Assembly (NCBI RefSeq): GCF_001648175.1
Contig: NZ_CP015243.1
Span: 2,294,001 to 2,358,000, forward strand
Reading direction: 5' to 3'
Source of the DNA: Halotalea alkalilenta
Lineage (GTDB): Bacteria > Pseudomonadota > Gammaproteobacteria > Pseudomonadales > Halomonadaceae
DNA: 64,000 nucleotides
The notes below the pieces were generated by a model. It was not told the DNA's origin. It made no database searches and worked only from the letters and a program-made list of their open reading frames with translations. Made by a program: the position numbers and the translations under genes. Of this stretch, positions 20,437 through 30,038 are shown piece by piece (the stretch's first letter is position 1; every line of letters starts with the position of its first letter).

Positions 20437-21951
20437 ATGTGCGGTATCGTAGGCCTGATGGCCAACTCGATGGTCAACCAGGCGCTGTATGACGCGCTGA
20501 CGGTCCTGCAGCACCGTGGACAGGACGCTGCAGGGATGATGACCCTCGACCAGGGTCGCTTCCTGCTGCGCAAGAGCAACGGACTGGTGCGTGACGTGTT
20601 CCGCACCCGTCACATGAAGCGTTTGCAGGGCAACGTCGGCATCGGCCACGTTCGCTATCCCACGGCGGGCTCCTCCTCCGAAGCCGAATCGCAGCCGTTC
20701 TACGTCAACTCGCCCTACGGCATCTCGCTGGTGCACAACGGCAACCTGACCAACTCCGAGCAGCTGCAGCAGGAGCTGTTCAGTACCGACCTGCGCCATA
20801 TCAACACCAGTTCCGACTCCGAGGTGCTGGTCAACGTCTTCGCCCACGAGCTTGGCAAGCAAGGCCACGACCTCGGCCCCGACGACGTGTTCGACGCGGT
20901 GCGCCGGGTGCACAGGCGCTGCAAGGGCGGGTACGCGGCGCTCGCGATCATCAACGGCCTTGGCATGGTGGCGTTCCGCGACCCCAACGGCATCCGCCCG
21001 ATCGTGTTCGGCAAGCGCGATACCGACCAGGGGCCGGAGTTCATGATCGCCTCCGAATCGGTGGCGCTGGACGTCGCCGGCTTCGAGCTGATCCGCGACA
21101 TCGGGCCGGGCGAGGCGGTGTTCATCGACCTCGAGCGCAACCTCTTCACCCGTGAGTGCTACGAGGCGCCGCGCTTCACGCCGTGCATCTTCGAGTACGT
21201 CTATCTCGCCCGCCCCGATTCCGTCCTCGATGGCGCCAGCGTCTATCGCACCCGGATGCGGATGGGGCTCAAGCTCGCCGAGAAGATCAGGCGTGAGTGG
21301 GTCGATCATGACATCGACGTGGTGATACCGATCCCGGACACCAGCCGTACCGCGGCGCTGGAGCTTGCCCAGCATCTCGGTGTGACCTACCGCGAAGGAT
21401 TCATCAAGAACCGCTATATCGGCCGTACCTTCATCATGCCGGGTCAGACCATGCGCGAGAAGTCGGTGCGCCAGAAGCTCAACACCGCCGACATCGAGTT
21501 CCAGGGCAAGAACGTGCTGCTGGTCGACGACTCGATCGTGCGTGGTACCACCTGCAACGAGATCATCCAGATGGCCCGCGAGGCGGGGGCGAACAAGGTC
21601 TACTTCGCTTCGGCCGCACCCGCGGTCCGCTATCCCAACGTCTATGGGATCGATATGCCGGTGGCGATGGAGCTGATCGGCCATGGCCGCACCGATCAGG
21701 AGGTCGGCGAGTTGATCGGCGCCGACCGGCTGATCTATCAGGACCTCGATGATCTCAAGGCGGCCTGCCGGGAGGTCAATCCCAGGCTCACCGAGTTCGA
21801 CTGCTCGGTGTTCGACGGCCGCTACGTGACTGGCGACATCGACGCCGACTATCTGGCCAACCTCGAGCTTTCGCGCAGCGACGCCGCCAAGAGCCGCCAG
21901 GAGAGCGGGGCGGTGATCGAGCTGCACAACGACATCGACGGCGACGAATGA
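20437..21951 (+). CDS. purF: Amidophosphoribosyltransferase
   Basis: 504 residues; makes 5-phosphoribosylamine from PRPP and glutamine, the first committed purine step. Cys2 after the initiator Met (MCGIVG) is the Ntn glutaminase nucleophile. The PRPP-binding motif is [13 protein letters not shown] in the C-terminal phosphoribosyltransferase domain. Typical length. Purine-dependent control by PurR is common for this gene, but I saw no clear operator. Confidence 0.97.
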   Translation: MCGIVGLMANSMVNQALYDALTVLQHRGQDAAGMMTLDQGRFLLRKSNGLVRDVFRTRHMKRLQGNVGIGHVRYPTAGSSSEAESQPFYVNSPYGISLVHNGNLTNSEQLQQELFSTDLRHINTSSDSEVLVNVFAHELGKQGHDLGPDDVFDAVRRVHRRCKGGYAALAIINGLGMVAFRDPNGIRPIVFGKRDTDQGPEFMIASESVALDVAGFELIRDIGPGEAVFIDLERNLFTRECYEAPRFTPCIFEYVYLARPDSVLDGASVYRTRMRMGLKLAEKIRREWVDHDIDVVIPIPDTSRTAALELAQHLGVTYREGFIKNRYIGRTFIMPGQTMREKSVRQKLNTADIEFQGKNVLLVDDSIVRGTTCNEIIQMAREAGANKVYFASAAPAVRYPNVYGIDMPVAMELIGHGRTDQEVGELIGADRLIYQDLDDLKAACREVNPRLTEFDCSVFDGRYVTGDIDADYLANLELSRSDAAKSRQESGAVIELHNDIDGDE

Positions 21952-21994
21952 ATCCGAGCGGCGCCCGAGGGCGCCGCGTGGTCTAAGGAGAACG

Positions 21995-23200
21995 ATGATG
22001 AGCGAGCAGGACCTGGACCCCGAGGAGTTCGCGCTCGATACCTTGGGTATCCGCGCGGGTCACCAGCGCACTTTCGAACAAGAGCACGCCGAGCCGATCT
22101 TTCCGACCTCGAGCTTCGTCTACGCAAGCGCCGCCGAGGCCGCGCGCAAGTTCTCCGGCGAGGAGCCGGGCAACGTCTACTCCCGCTTCACCAATCCGAC
22201 GGTGCAGACCTTCGAGCGCCGCCTGGCCGCGCTCGAGGGCGCCAAGCGTGCGGTGGCGACCAGCTCCGGCATGGCGGCGATCCTCTGCACTGGGCTCGCG
22301 CTGCTCGAGGCTGGCGACGAGATCGTCGCTTCGCGCTCGCTGTTCGGCTCGTCGGTCAGCCTGCTGGCCAAGTACTTCGGCAAGTTCGGTGTCACCACTC
22401 GCTTCGTCGAACTCTCCGATCTCGATGCCTGGGAAAGCGCGATCAGCGAAAAGACCAAGCTGCTGTTCGCCGAGACGCCGTCCAATCCGCTTTCCGAACT
22501 GGTCGATATCGCAGGCCTTGCCGAGATCGCTCATCGTCACGGCGCGCGGCTGGTGATCGACAACTGCTTCTGCACCCCCGCGCTGCAGCGCCCGCTCGAG
22601 CTCGGTGCCGACCTGGTGGTGCACTCGGCGACCAAGTATCTCGATGGACAGGGCAGGGCGATCGGCGGTGCGGTGGTCGGCAACGACGAGCAAGCGTTGG
22701 AAGAGATCTTCGGGGTGGTGCGCACCTGCGGACCCTGCATGAGTCCGTTCAATGCCTGGATCTTCCTCAAGGGGCTCGAGACCCTTGGCCTGAGGATGCG
22801 TGCTCACTGCGACGCCGCGCTCAGGCTCGCCCGCTGGCTCGAAGCCCAGCCGGCGGTGACCCGGGTCTACTACAGCGGGCTCGAATCGCATCCCCAGCAC
22901 GAGCTGGCCAAGCGCCAGCAGCGTGGCTTCGGTGCGGTGCTCGGTGTCGAGCTCGCCGGCGGGCAGCCGGCGGCGTGGCAGGTCATCGACTCGACCCGGA
23001 TGATCTCGATCACCGGCAACCTCGGTGACGTCAAGACCACGATCACCCATCCGGCGACCACCACCCACGGCAAGCTCAGCGACGAGCAGAAGGCCGCTGC
23101 CGGGATCACCCCGGGGCTGCTGCGGATCGCGGTCGGCCTCGAGGCGATCGAGGACATCCAGCGGGATCTCGCCCGTGGCCTCGATGCGCTGGCTCGTTGA
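21995..23200 (+). CDS. metZ: O-succinylhomoserine sulfhydrylase
   Basis: 401 residues, a PLP enzyme of the Cys/Met metabolism family that makes homocysteine directly from O-succinylhomoserine and sulfide. The PLP lysine lies in VVHSATKYLDGQGR. NVYSRFTNPTV near the N-terminus and TSSGMAAI are further signatures. The purF-metZ pairing is the Pseudomonas arrangement and favours MetZ over cystathionine gamma-synthase. Starts at 21995 or 21998 (ATGATG). A terminator follows. Confidence 0.94.
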   Translation: MMSEQDLDPEEFALDTLGIRAGHQRTFEQEHAEPIFPTSSFVYASAAEAARKFSGEEPGNVYSRFTNPTVQTFERRLAALEGAKRAVATSSGMAAILCTGLALLEAGDEIVASRSLFGSSVSLLAKYFGKFGVTTRFVELSDLDAWESAISEKTKLLFAETPSNPLSELVDIAGLAEIAHRHGARLVIDNCFCTPALQRPLELGADLVVHSATKYLDGQGRAIGGAVVGNDEQALEEIFGVVRTCGPCMSPFNAWIFLKGLETLGLRMRAHCDAALRLARWLEAQPAVTRVYYSGLESHPQHELAKRQQRGFGAVLGVELAGGQPAAWQVIDSTRMISITGNLGDVKTTITHPATTTHGKLSDEQKAAAGITPGLLRIAVGLEAIEDIQRDLARGLDALAR

Positions 23201-23225
23201 CGCGCGCAAGCGATGAGTTGAAGTC

Positions 23226-23260
23226 CAGCGGGCCGCCTCAGGGCGGCCCGCTGCGTTTCT
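23226..23260 (+). terminator. Intrinsic terminator after metZ
   Basis: 12-bp perfect stem (CAGCGGGCCGCC / GGCGGCCCGCTG) with a TCAG loop, then CGTTTCT. Ends the long biosynthetic block. Confidence 0.8.
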
Positions 23261-23302
23261 GACTTCGGGCTCGCCTGCGCGGGTCATCCAGGTGGCGCTG
23301 GG

Positions 23303-24313
23303 TCACAGCGGGGTGTTCTCGCCGATCGGTGTATGACTCGGTGCGAGCCTCGGCGGCTGGTCATCGACGAATCCGTACATGTCGGCGAAGCCTGGTATGT
23401 CGCGCTCCCACAGCGGGGGATGGCCGCCGATCATCGATTGCAGGCAGTCGATGAAGCCGCGGGTCTTCTGGGCCAGGAACTGGCGATGGGGATAGACCAC
23501 GTGCAGATCCGCCCACGGCAGCAGCTTGAGCGTCGGCAGCAGCGGCACCAGGCGCTCCTGGTGGATCGCCTCGCTCGCGCTGAAGGCGGGAACGACACCG
23601 AAGCAGAGCCCGTCGAGTATCGCCCCGAGCAGCATTTCCGGGTCATTGGCCATGTAGCGTGACTTGATGCTCGCCTTCTCGACCACGCCGCTGGCGGTGA
23701 TGTAGTTGACCCGGTCGAGGATCATTCCGTCGCGGGCGTAGATCACCGCCGGGCACTTGATCAGTTCGTCGAGGGTCGAAGGCATCCCATAGCGCTCGAT
23801 GAAGGCCGGCGCCGCGACCAGGACCGGGCGATTGCGGGCCAGGGGGCGGGCGATCAGCGAAGAATCGCGCAGCTGGGTGATGCGGATGGCGAGATCGTAG
23901 CCGCCTCCGATCAGATCGATGATCTGGTCCTCGAGACGCAGATCGATATGCATCTGCGGGTATTGGCGCAGGTACTGGCGCAGCACCTTGGGCAGGAAGT
24001 GGCGGCCGAAATTGCTCGGTACCGAGATCTTCAACGTGCCGAGCGGCTCATGCTGGCTCAGCTGGGCGAGCTCCTCGACGCTTTCCATCGCCTCGCGCAT
24101 GCGCAGCGCGTGGGGGTAGATGGCGTTGCCTAGCCCGGTAAGCGATACGCTGCGGGTGGATCGGTTGAACAGCCTGACCTGCAGCTCCTCCTCCAGCTGG
24201 CCGATCTGCTTCGAAATCACCGAGCGGTTGACGTTGCGGTGATCCGCCGCGCGGCTGAAGCTGCCGGCCTCGACTACGTCGGCGAAGAGCAGCAGCCGGG
24301 ATGCCTTGTCCAT
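23303..24313 (-). CDS. LysR-family transcriptional regulator, divergent from dadA
   Basis: 336 residues. N-terminal HTH (FADVVEAGSFSRAADHRNVNRSVISKQI) and substrate-binding domain (about 90-300) of the CrgA/DsdC-like LysR subgroup. It diverges from dadA over a 249-bp AT-rich gap, so control of D-amino-acid catabolism is a reasonable guess. The C-terminal tail (from about 310) is low in conserved features. Confidence 0.85.
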   Translation of the reverse strand: MDKASRLLLFADVVEAGSFSRAADHRNVNRSVISKQIGQLEEELQVRLFNRSTRSVSLTGLGNAIYPHALRMREAMESVEELAQLSQHEPLGTLKISVPSNFGRHFLPKVLRQYLRQYPQMHIDLRLEDQIIDLIGGGYDLAIRITQLRDSSLIARPLARNRPVLVAAPAFIERYGMPSTLDELIKCPAVIYARDGMILDRVNYITASGVVEKASIKSRYMANDPEMLLGAILDGLCFGVVPAFSASEAIHQERLVPLLPTLKLLPWADLHVVYPHRQFLAQKTRGFIDCLQSMIGGHPPLWERDIPGFADMYGFVDDQPPRLAPSHTPIGENTPL

Positions 24314-24562
24314 TGATTTTCGAACTCCTTGCGATGCTTCTCGACCCTCCGACGTGAGCGAAGAAGCTCGGCGTAGATGATCGTCTCGTTGTGGTTGGTG
24401 ATTTTAGGATAGAGCTCCGAGGACTGGGGGAAATAAAGCAACATGGCTGGAAATGAGGGGCGATAAAGGAAAATATCGCTGGATGGCTGACTCTATACTC
24501 TGCCAGTTCGCAAACATCGCCCCCCTGGGCTTCCCGCAGGTCACAATCAACAAGGGACCAGC

Positions 24563-25825
24563 ATGCACGTACTCGTTCTCGGCAGTGGCGTCATCGGCGT
24601 CACTAGCGCCTACTATCTCGCGCGCCTTGGGCATCAGGTTACCGTGGTCGACCGCCAGCCCGCTCCGGCGCTGGAAACCAGCTTCGGCAACGCAGGCCAG
24701 GCGTCGTTCGCGATGTCCTCGCCGTGGGGCGCGCCTGGTATTCCAGCCAAGGCGGCGAAATGGCTGCTGCAGCGCCATGCGCCGCTGAAGATCCAGCCGA
24801 GTCTCGACCCCGCGATGCTGCGTTTCATGATCCGCATGTATGCCAACTGTACCCCGGAACGCTACGCGATCAACAAAGAACGCATGCTGCGGGTGGCGGA
24901 GCACAGCCGTATCTGCCTCGATGAGATTCGAAGCGCCACCGGCATCGACTACGAAGGGCGCCAGCGCGGTTTGCTGCAGCTGTTCAGAGACGATGCGCAA
25001 GTCGAGGCCGCGGCCAAGGACATGCGGGTGCTCGAGGAGTGCGGCCTTCGTCACCGCTTGCTGTCCGAGGCGCAGTGCGTCGAAGTCGAACCAGCGCTGG
25101 CCCGGGTGCCCGGCAAGTTCCGTGCCGGCCTGCACATGCCCGACGACCAGACCGGCGACTGCTATCTGTTCACCACGCGGCTGGCCGAATACTGCGTTGA
25201 GCGCTATGGCGTGGAGTTCCGCTTCGGTGTCGCGGTGCGCGGTCTCGAGCGCGATGGCGATCGGATCGGCGGCGTAATCACCGATCAGGGGCGGCTGAGC
25301 GCCGATGCCTACGTGCTGGCGCTCGGCAGCTATTCACCGCTGGTGGCCAAGAGCGTCGATATCCAGCTGCCGATCTATCCGGTCAAGGGCTATAGCCTCA
25401 CTTTGCCGGTCACCGACGAGCAGGGCGCACCGCAGTCGACGGTGATGGACGAGCGCTTCAAGGTGGCGATTACCCGCTTCAACGATCGTATCCGCGTCGG
25501 TGGTACCGCCGAGCTCGCGGCCTTCGATCTTGGCCTGCCGGCTAAGCGTCGTCAGACGCTTGAGATGGTGGTGGGGGATGTGTTCCCGAGCGGTGGGGAC
25601 CTCGATCGGGCGACTTTCTGGAGCGGCCTGCGGCCGATGACGCCCGACTCCACGCCGTTGATCGGCGCGACGCCCTACGCCAACCTATGGCTCAACACCG
25701 GGCATGGCACGCTGGGTTGGACGATGAGCTGTGGCAGCGGCCATCTGCTCGCCGAGCTGGTCGAGGGGCGCGCGCCTTCGATCGATACCGCCGGGCTCGA
25801 CCTGAGCCGCTATCGCGCGGCTTGA
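24563..25825 (+). CDS. dadA: D-amino acid dehydrogenase small subunit
   Basis: 420 residues; an FAD-dependent, membrane-associated enzyme that oxidises D-amino acids (D-alanine in E. coli) to 2-oxo acids, passing electrons to quinone. The N-terminal dinucleotide fold is [19 protein letters not shown] (about 4-22). [18 protein letters not shown] and the C-terminal [16 protein letters not shown] are typical of DadA. No dadX racemase is adjacent. Divergent LysR gene upstream, terminator at 25848. Confidence 0.92.
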   Translation: MHVLVLGSGVIGVTSAYYLARLGHQVTVVDRQPAPALETSFGNAGQASFAMSSPWGAPGIPAKAAKWLLQRHAPLKIQPSLDPAMLRFMIRMYANCTPERYAINKERMLRVAEHSRICLDEIRSATGIDYEGRQRGLLQLFRDDAQVEAAAKDMRVLEECGLRHRLLSEAQCVEVEPALARVPGKFRAGLHMPDDQTGDCYLFTTRLAEYCVERYGVEFRFGVAVRGLERDGDRIGGVITDQGRLSADAYVLALGSYSPLVAKSVDIQLPIYPVKGYSLTLPVTDEQGAPQSTVMDERFKVAITRFNDRIRVGGTAELAAFDLGLPAKRRQTLEMVVGDVFPSGGDLDRATFWSGLRPMTPDSTPLIGATPYANLWLNTGHGTLGWTMSCGSGHLLAELVEGRAPSIDTAGLDLSRYRAA

Positions 25826-25847
25826 TCGCGATCCTCGGATGAAACGA

Positions 25848-25885
25848 CGCCCTCGCAGCGATGAGCTGCGAGGGCGTTCTTTCTT
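25848..25885 (+). terminator. Terminator between dadA and the convergent aminotransferase
   Basis: Perfect 11-bp stem (CGCCCTCGCAG / CTGCGAGGGCG), 7-nt loop, followed by TTCTTTCTT on the plus strand. It may also serve the convergent gene ending at 25917. Confidence 0.85.
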
Positions 25886-25916
25886 CGTCTGCCGCTCGGG
25901 CGGCCGGCGGAGTGAG

Positions 25917-27107
25917 TTACTGGCAAACCGCGGCGAAGGCGCGGGCGACGTAGTCGAGCTGCTCCCGGCGCAGCCCGGCGACGTTGGCCCGGCCCGAGCG
26001 CACCATGTAGATGGCGAACTCGTCGCGTAGCCGGTCGACCTGCTCGGGCGAGAGGCCGGTGTAGGAGAACATCCCTCGCTGGTGTGCGACGTGGGCGAAG
26101 CGTTCGCTCAGCCCGAACGGTGCCAGCGAGTCGACGAAGGCGCGGCGCAGGCCGTTGATCCGTTCGCGCATCTCGTCGACCTCGGCGACCCAGCGGCTGC
26201 GCAGCTCGGGATCACCGAGGATCTCGGCGACCACTGCGCCGCCGTGGGCCGGCGGGTTGGAGTAGTTCTCGCGCGCGGTGATCGCCGCCTGCGAGCGGAC
26301 GTTCTCCATCTGCTCCTGGTTCTTGGCGATCAGGATGAAGCAGCCGGTACGCTCGCGATAGATGCCGAAGTTCTTCGAGCACGAACTGGTGATGATCATC
26401 TCGTCCAGCGACTCGGCGAGCAGGCGAGTGCCGAAGGCGTCCTCGTCGAGGCCGTCACCGAAGCCCTGGTAGGCGAAATCGACCAGCGGCAGCAGGCCGC
26501 GACGCTGGATCAGCGCCAGTACCTGGCGCCACTGATCATGATCGAGATCGAAGCCGCTCGGGTTGTGGCAGCAGGCGTGCAGCAGGACGACGTCGCCCTC
26601 GGGCGCCTGCTCGAGTGCCGAGATCATGCCTTCGAAGTCGAGCTGGTTATCGGCGCTGACGTAAGGGTAGCGATGCATGTCGAGCCCGGCGGCCTCGAAG
26701 ATGCCGAGATGGTTCGGCCAGGTCGGGTCGGAGAGCCAGATGCTCTTGCCGGGCAGGTTGGCCTTGATGAAGTCCGCGGCAAGCCGCAGCGCGCCGGTGC
26801 CGCCGGGCGACTGGGTGGCGCTGGCGCGATGGGCGTCGAGTACCGGCGAGCGCTCACCGAGTACCAGCGACAGCACGGCATCGGTATAGCGGGGATCACC
26901 ATGGGAGCCGATATAGCTCTTGGTACGCTCCTGCTCCAGCAGGCGTGCCTCGGCGAGCTTGACGCTCTCGAGCACCGGAGTGTCGCCGCGATCGTTGCGA
27001 TAGACACCTACACCTAGATCGACCTTGACGGGATTGGTGTCTTGCCGGAACGCATCGATGAGACCGAGGATGGCGTCTCCAGGAACACGGGCGATCTGCT
27101 CGAACAT
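25917..27107 (-). CDS. tyrB: Aromatic amino acid aminotransferase (TyrB/AspC family)
   Basis: 396 residues from the ATG at 27107 (MFEQIARVPGD), the natural start of class-I aspartate/tyrosine aminotransferases; the longer frame upstream is non-coding. PLP-binding lysine is in SSCSKNFGIYRERTG. Other signatures are CHNPSGFDL and YSNPPAHGG; a C-terminal Arg lies in VRSGRANVAGL. Transfers amino groups between tyrosine/phenylalanine (or aspartate) and 2-oxoglutarate. TyrB versus AspC cannot be settled by eye. Confidence 0.9.
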   Translation of the reverse strand: MFEQIARVPGDAILGLIDAFRQDTNPVKVDLGVGVYRNDRGDTPVLESVKLAEARLLEQERTKSYIGSHGDPRYTDAVLSLVLGERSPVLDAHRASATQSPGGTGALRLAADFIKANLPGKSIWLSDPTWPNHLGIFEAAGLDMHRYPYVSADNQLDFEGMISALEQAPEGDVVLLHACCHNPSGFDLDHDQWRQVLALIQRRGLLPLVDFAYQGFGDGLDEDAFGTRLLAESLDEMIITSSCSKNFGIYRERTGCFILIAKNQEQMENVRSQAAITARENYSNPPAHGGAVVAEILGDPELRSRWVAEVDEMRERINGLRRAFVDSLAPFGLSERFAHVAHQRGMFSYTGLSPEQVDRLRDEFAIYMVRSGRANVAGLRREQLDYVARAFAAVCQ

Positions 27108-27251
27108 GGTGGCTTGACTACCTCGTACTGGACCGCGTGCCGTAGGCGGCAGCGGGGGTGGTGGAATGTTGGGGCCATCACTATGCCACTGCGGCAAGGT
27201 GGCTTCCACCGGCAATCGGCAGGGAGGGTTGGGAGAGGGTTGGGAAAAAAA

Positions 27252-27286
27252 CTTATCCTGCTTAGGTTTTTATTGAGCAGGATAAG
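27252..27286. promoter_or_regulatory. Long inverted repeat, candidate MarR operator
   Basis: Two perfect 11-bp arms, CTTATCCTGCT (27252-27262) and AGCAGGATAAG (27276-27286), separated by 13 bases. The right arm ends 15 bp before the MarR start codon. It lies within the divergent control region shared with the aminotransferase gene, where an autorepressing MarR protein would be expected to bind. Confidence 0.6.
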
Positions 27287-27301
27287 CTTTATCATGGCTG
27301 A

Positions 27302-27757
27302 ATGATCGACCTGGACCGTTTTTCCCAACGCCCGCTCGGCATGCGCCTGGCGATGCTGGTGCGCCACTGGCGCGCCGCCATCGATGAGCGCATGCAGCCG
27401 CTAGGGCTCACCCAGTCCCGCTGGGCACTGCTGTTCCAACTCGAGCACCTCGGCGATGGGGCGATCCAGTCGAGCCTGGCCGCGGCGCTCGGCATCGAAC
27501 TGCCGTCGCTGATGCGCACCCTCGAGCAGCTCGAAGCCGAGGGGCTGATCATGCGCACGCGCAGCGCCGAGGATCGCCGCGCTCGCTGCGTCGCGCTCAC
27601 CCAGCAGGGGCGCGAGCGGCTGAATGCCGCGCGCAGCGTCGAGGCCCGTGTGCAGCGCGAACTGCTCTCTGGGCTCGATGACGAAGAGCGTCGCCTGCTC
27701 GACCGACTGATTGAACACCTGACCATCAACCTCGCCGACCTCAGGCGCGATGATTGA
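27302..27757 (+). CDS. MarR-family repressor (SlyA-like)
   Basis: 151 residues with a winged HTH (about 45-110; QSSLAAALGIELPSLMRTLEQLEAEGLI, then RSAEDRRARCVALT as the wing). It precedes an HlyD-type adaptor and a FUSC membrane protein by 78 bp, a classic arrangement for a repressor of its own efflux operon. A strong inverted repeat immediately upstream supports autoregulation. Ligand unknown, perhaps a phenolic acid by analogy with related pumps. Confidence 0.88.
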   Translation: MIDLDRFSQRPLGMRLAMLVRHWRAAIDERMQPLGLTQSRWALLFQLEHLGDGAIQSSLAAALGIELPSLMRTLEQLEAEGLIMRTRSAEDRRARCVALTQQGRERLNAARSVEARVQRELLSGLDDEERRLLDRLIEHLTINLADLRRDD

Positions 27758-27835
27758 GCCCGTAGCGGGTGATCGGGCCTGACGCCGTCAGCACCAGCAT
27801 CGAAATCGACAACTGCAAGTACCGAGAAATAGTCC

Positions 27836-28897
27836 ATGACCCCCGAGCAGCGCTTCAATCGCTGGGTGCAGACCGCACTGCTGGTCTTCACCGCAGCCTT
27901 TGTCTACTTCATCGTCGCCGATACCCATATGCCGATGACACCAGAATCGCGTTTGCTGCGTCCGGTGGTTCCGGTGGCACCGCAGGTGGGTGGACGCGTC
28001 AGCGAGGTGATGGTGCGTAACAACCAGCACGTGCGAAAGGGCGAGCCGCTGTTTCGCATCGATGATCGCAGCTATCGGCTGGCGGTGGTCGAAGCAGAGC
28101 TCGCGCTCGAGCAGGCCGAGCGCGAGAACAAGGAGCTCGACGCCCAGATCGCATCGGCCGAGGCGGATCTGCGTGCCACCCAGGTCGAAGCCGAAAACCA
28201 GGCCCGGGACCTGAAGCGCTACGAGGCACTCGCCGCCAGACAGAGTATCGCCGCCCAGGTTCGCGACCAGACGCTGGCCGCCTACCGCAGCGCCGAGGCC
28301 CAGGTGAGCGCTGCCCAGGCCAGGATCAGCGAGCTGCGGACCCAGCGTGGTGAGACCGGGGAAGACAACCTGCGTTTGCGCCAGGCGCGTAACTCGCTCG
28401 ATCGCGCTCGCTTGGAGCTCGACTACACCGAGGTGCGTGCTGATCTCGACGGCGTGGTCAGCAATCTCCAGTTGAGCGCCGGCGACTATGTCGCGACCGG
28501 CTCGGCCGCGCTGGCGCTGGTTGGAGACCGCCCCGATCTGGTCGCCGACTTCCGCGAGAAGAGCCTGCGCTACGCCCACTCGGGCACCGCTGCCGCGGTG
28601 ACCTTCGACGGCCTGCCCGGACAGGTCTTCGACGCCCGCGTCGAGGGTTACGATGCCGGTGTGCGCAATGGCCAGTTCCTCGCCGACGGCATGCTCGCCG
28701 ACCCGATCGAATCCGATCGCTGGGTACGCGACGCCCAGCGCATGCGTGTCCACGTGGGCCTAGTGGATGTCCCCGAACGGGCGCTGCCGACCGGCGCACG
28801 GGCCACGGTGCAGCTCTATCCCGGCGACAACCCGCTGGCGCACCTGCTGGGCCGCGTCCAGATCCATCTGATCAGCCTGGTCCACTATGTCTACTGA
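27836..28897 (+). CDS. HlyD/EmrA-family periplasmic adaptor
   Basis: 353 residues. One N-terminal membrane anchor (about residues 14-32), a beta-barrel/lipoyl half (VAPQVGGRVSEVMVRNNQHVRKGEPLFRID), a long alpha-helical hairpin (about 85-185) and the returning lipoyl half (VRADLDGVVSNLQLSAGDYV). Such adaptors link an inner-membrane pump to the outer membrane. Its end overlaps the next gene by 11 bases, so the two act together. Confidence 0.9.
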   Translation: MTPEQRFNRWVQTALLVFTAAFVYFIVADTHMPMTPESRLLRPVVPVAPQVGGRVSEVMVRNNQHVRKGEPLFRIDDRSYRLAVVEAELALEQAERENKELDAQIASAEADLRATQVEAENQARDLKRYEALAARQSIAAQVRDQTLAAYRSAEAQVSAAQARISELRTQRGETGEDNLRLRQARNSLDRARLELDYTEVRADLDGVVSNLQLSAGDYVATGSAALALVGDRPDLVADFREKSLRYAHSGTAAAVTFDGLPGQVFDARVEGYDAGVRNGQFLADGMLADPIESDRWVRDAQRMRVHVGLVDVPERALPTGARATVQLYPGDNPLAHLLGRVQIHLISLVHYVY

Positions 28898-29984
28898 GAG
28901 CGGCGTACGGGATGGCCGCCGCTACGTAGCCCGGCTGCGGTGGTCACGGATGTTCCCACTGGCCGATCATCCGCTCGGGCGCAACGATCTGCGCCAGTGC
29001 CTGCGCATCGCCACGGCGGCGACGCTGGGTTTCACCATCTGTAAGCTGTTCGACTGGAACTATGGCGTGTTCTTCACCGTCTATCCGGTGCTGCTGGTCG
29101 GATTGGTCCCCGTGTTCAACGCCCATGTCGCTCGCCAGTTCGTCGCCGCCGCGATGATCAATAGTGTCGAGGTGGGACTGATCGCAGGTTTCTTCAGCCA
29201 CCTGCCATTGGTGATGACGCTGGTGGTGTTCGCGCTGTTCTTCGTTCGATTCAGGCTGATGAGCCGCGGCCTGCTGTTCTTGTTCGGCGCCTCGAGCCTG
29301 GTCAGCCTCAGCGTGATGTTCCACTTCGCCAGCTACGAGACCACCGACCTGCACGACATGCTGACCAGCAACGTGGTGGCGAGCTCGATGGCGGTGGTGC
29401 TGGCTGCGCTGGTGACCTATCTGTTTCCCGATGTCGAGCCGCGCAAGCCGCCGCCCCGAGTGCACAAGCCGGCCAACCGGATTCGCCACGAGACGCTGAT
29501 CGGGACCATCGCAGCCACGCTCTCTTTCGTGGTCTTCCAGGTGCTGGATCTGGAGGACTCGCTCTCCGCCCAGGTCGCCTCGATCCTGATCCTGTTCCCG
29601 ATGCACTATCGCGGGGTGATCATCGCCGCGCGCTGGCGGGCGATGGGGATCATCCTGGGCTGCTGCTTCGGTCTGGTCGTGCAGCTGGTGCTCTACGATT
29701 TTTCCGACCAGCTGCTGCTGGTGCTGCCGCTGCTCTGGGTGTGCCTGATGATCGGGGCGCGGATGCACGTGACCGAGAAGGTCGGGTCAGGGGTCGGTTT
29801 CGGTACCATGACGACCGTGGGCATTCTCTTCGGCCAGTATCTCGAACCCAACCAGGACCTGGTCTACAGCGATCTCTACCGGATCCTCTCGGTATGCGTG
29901 TCGCTGGTGGTGACCGTGACGGTGGTATTCATCTTGCACTTGCTGCTCAATCGGTTTCCCTCCACCCGGCTCGAGATCGACTGA
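28887..29984 (+). CDS. FUSC/DUF2955-type membrane transporter
   Basis: 365 residues, almost entirely hydrophobic: about five to six membrane segments in the N-terminal half and another set after residue 190, separated by a short charged linker (VEPRKPPPRVHKPANRIRHE). This compact FUSC-like layout regularly partners HlyD adaptors, as in the aromatic-acid exporter type AaeAB. Start overlaps the adaptor gene. A strong hairpin terminator follows. Confidence 0.85.
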   Translation: MSTESGVRDGRRYVARLRWSRMFPLADHPLGRNDLRQCLRIATAATLGFTICKLFDWNYGVFFTVYPVLLVGLVPVFNAHVARQFVAAAMINSVEVGLIAGFFSHLPLVMTLVVFALFFVRFRLMSRGLLFLFGASSLVSLSVMFHFASYETTDLHDMLTSNVVASSMAVVLAALVTYLFPDVEPRKPPPRVHKPANRIRHETLIGTIAATLSFVVFQVLDLEDSLSAQVASILILFPMHYRGVIIAARWRAMGIILGCCFGLVVQLVLYDFSDQLLLVLPLLWVCLMIGARMHVTEKVGSGVGFGTMTTVGILFGQYLEPNQDLVYSDLYRILSVCVSLVVTVTVVFILHLLLNRFPSTRLEID

Positions 29985-29986
29985 CA

Positions 29987-30016
29987 CCCATCAGCGGCCC
30001 TAAGGCCGCTGATGGG
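29987..30016. terminator. Bidirectional terminator hairpin between the efflux operon and cfa
   Basis: 13-bp perfect stem (CCCATCAGCGGCC / GGCCGCTGATGGG) with a 4-nt CTAA loop between two convergent genes. T-tracts are short on both strands. Confidence 0.7.
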
Positions 30017-30038
30017 TTGGATGGCTCGCTGCCCGCGC

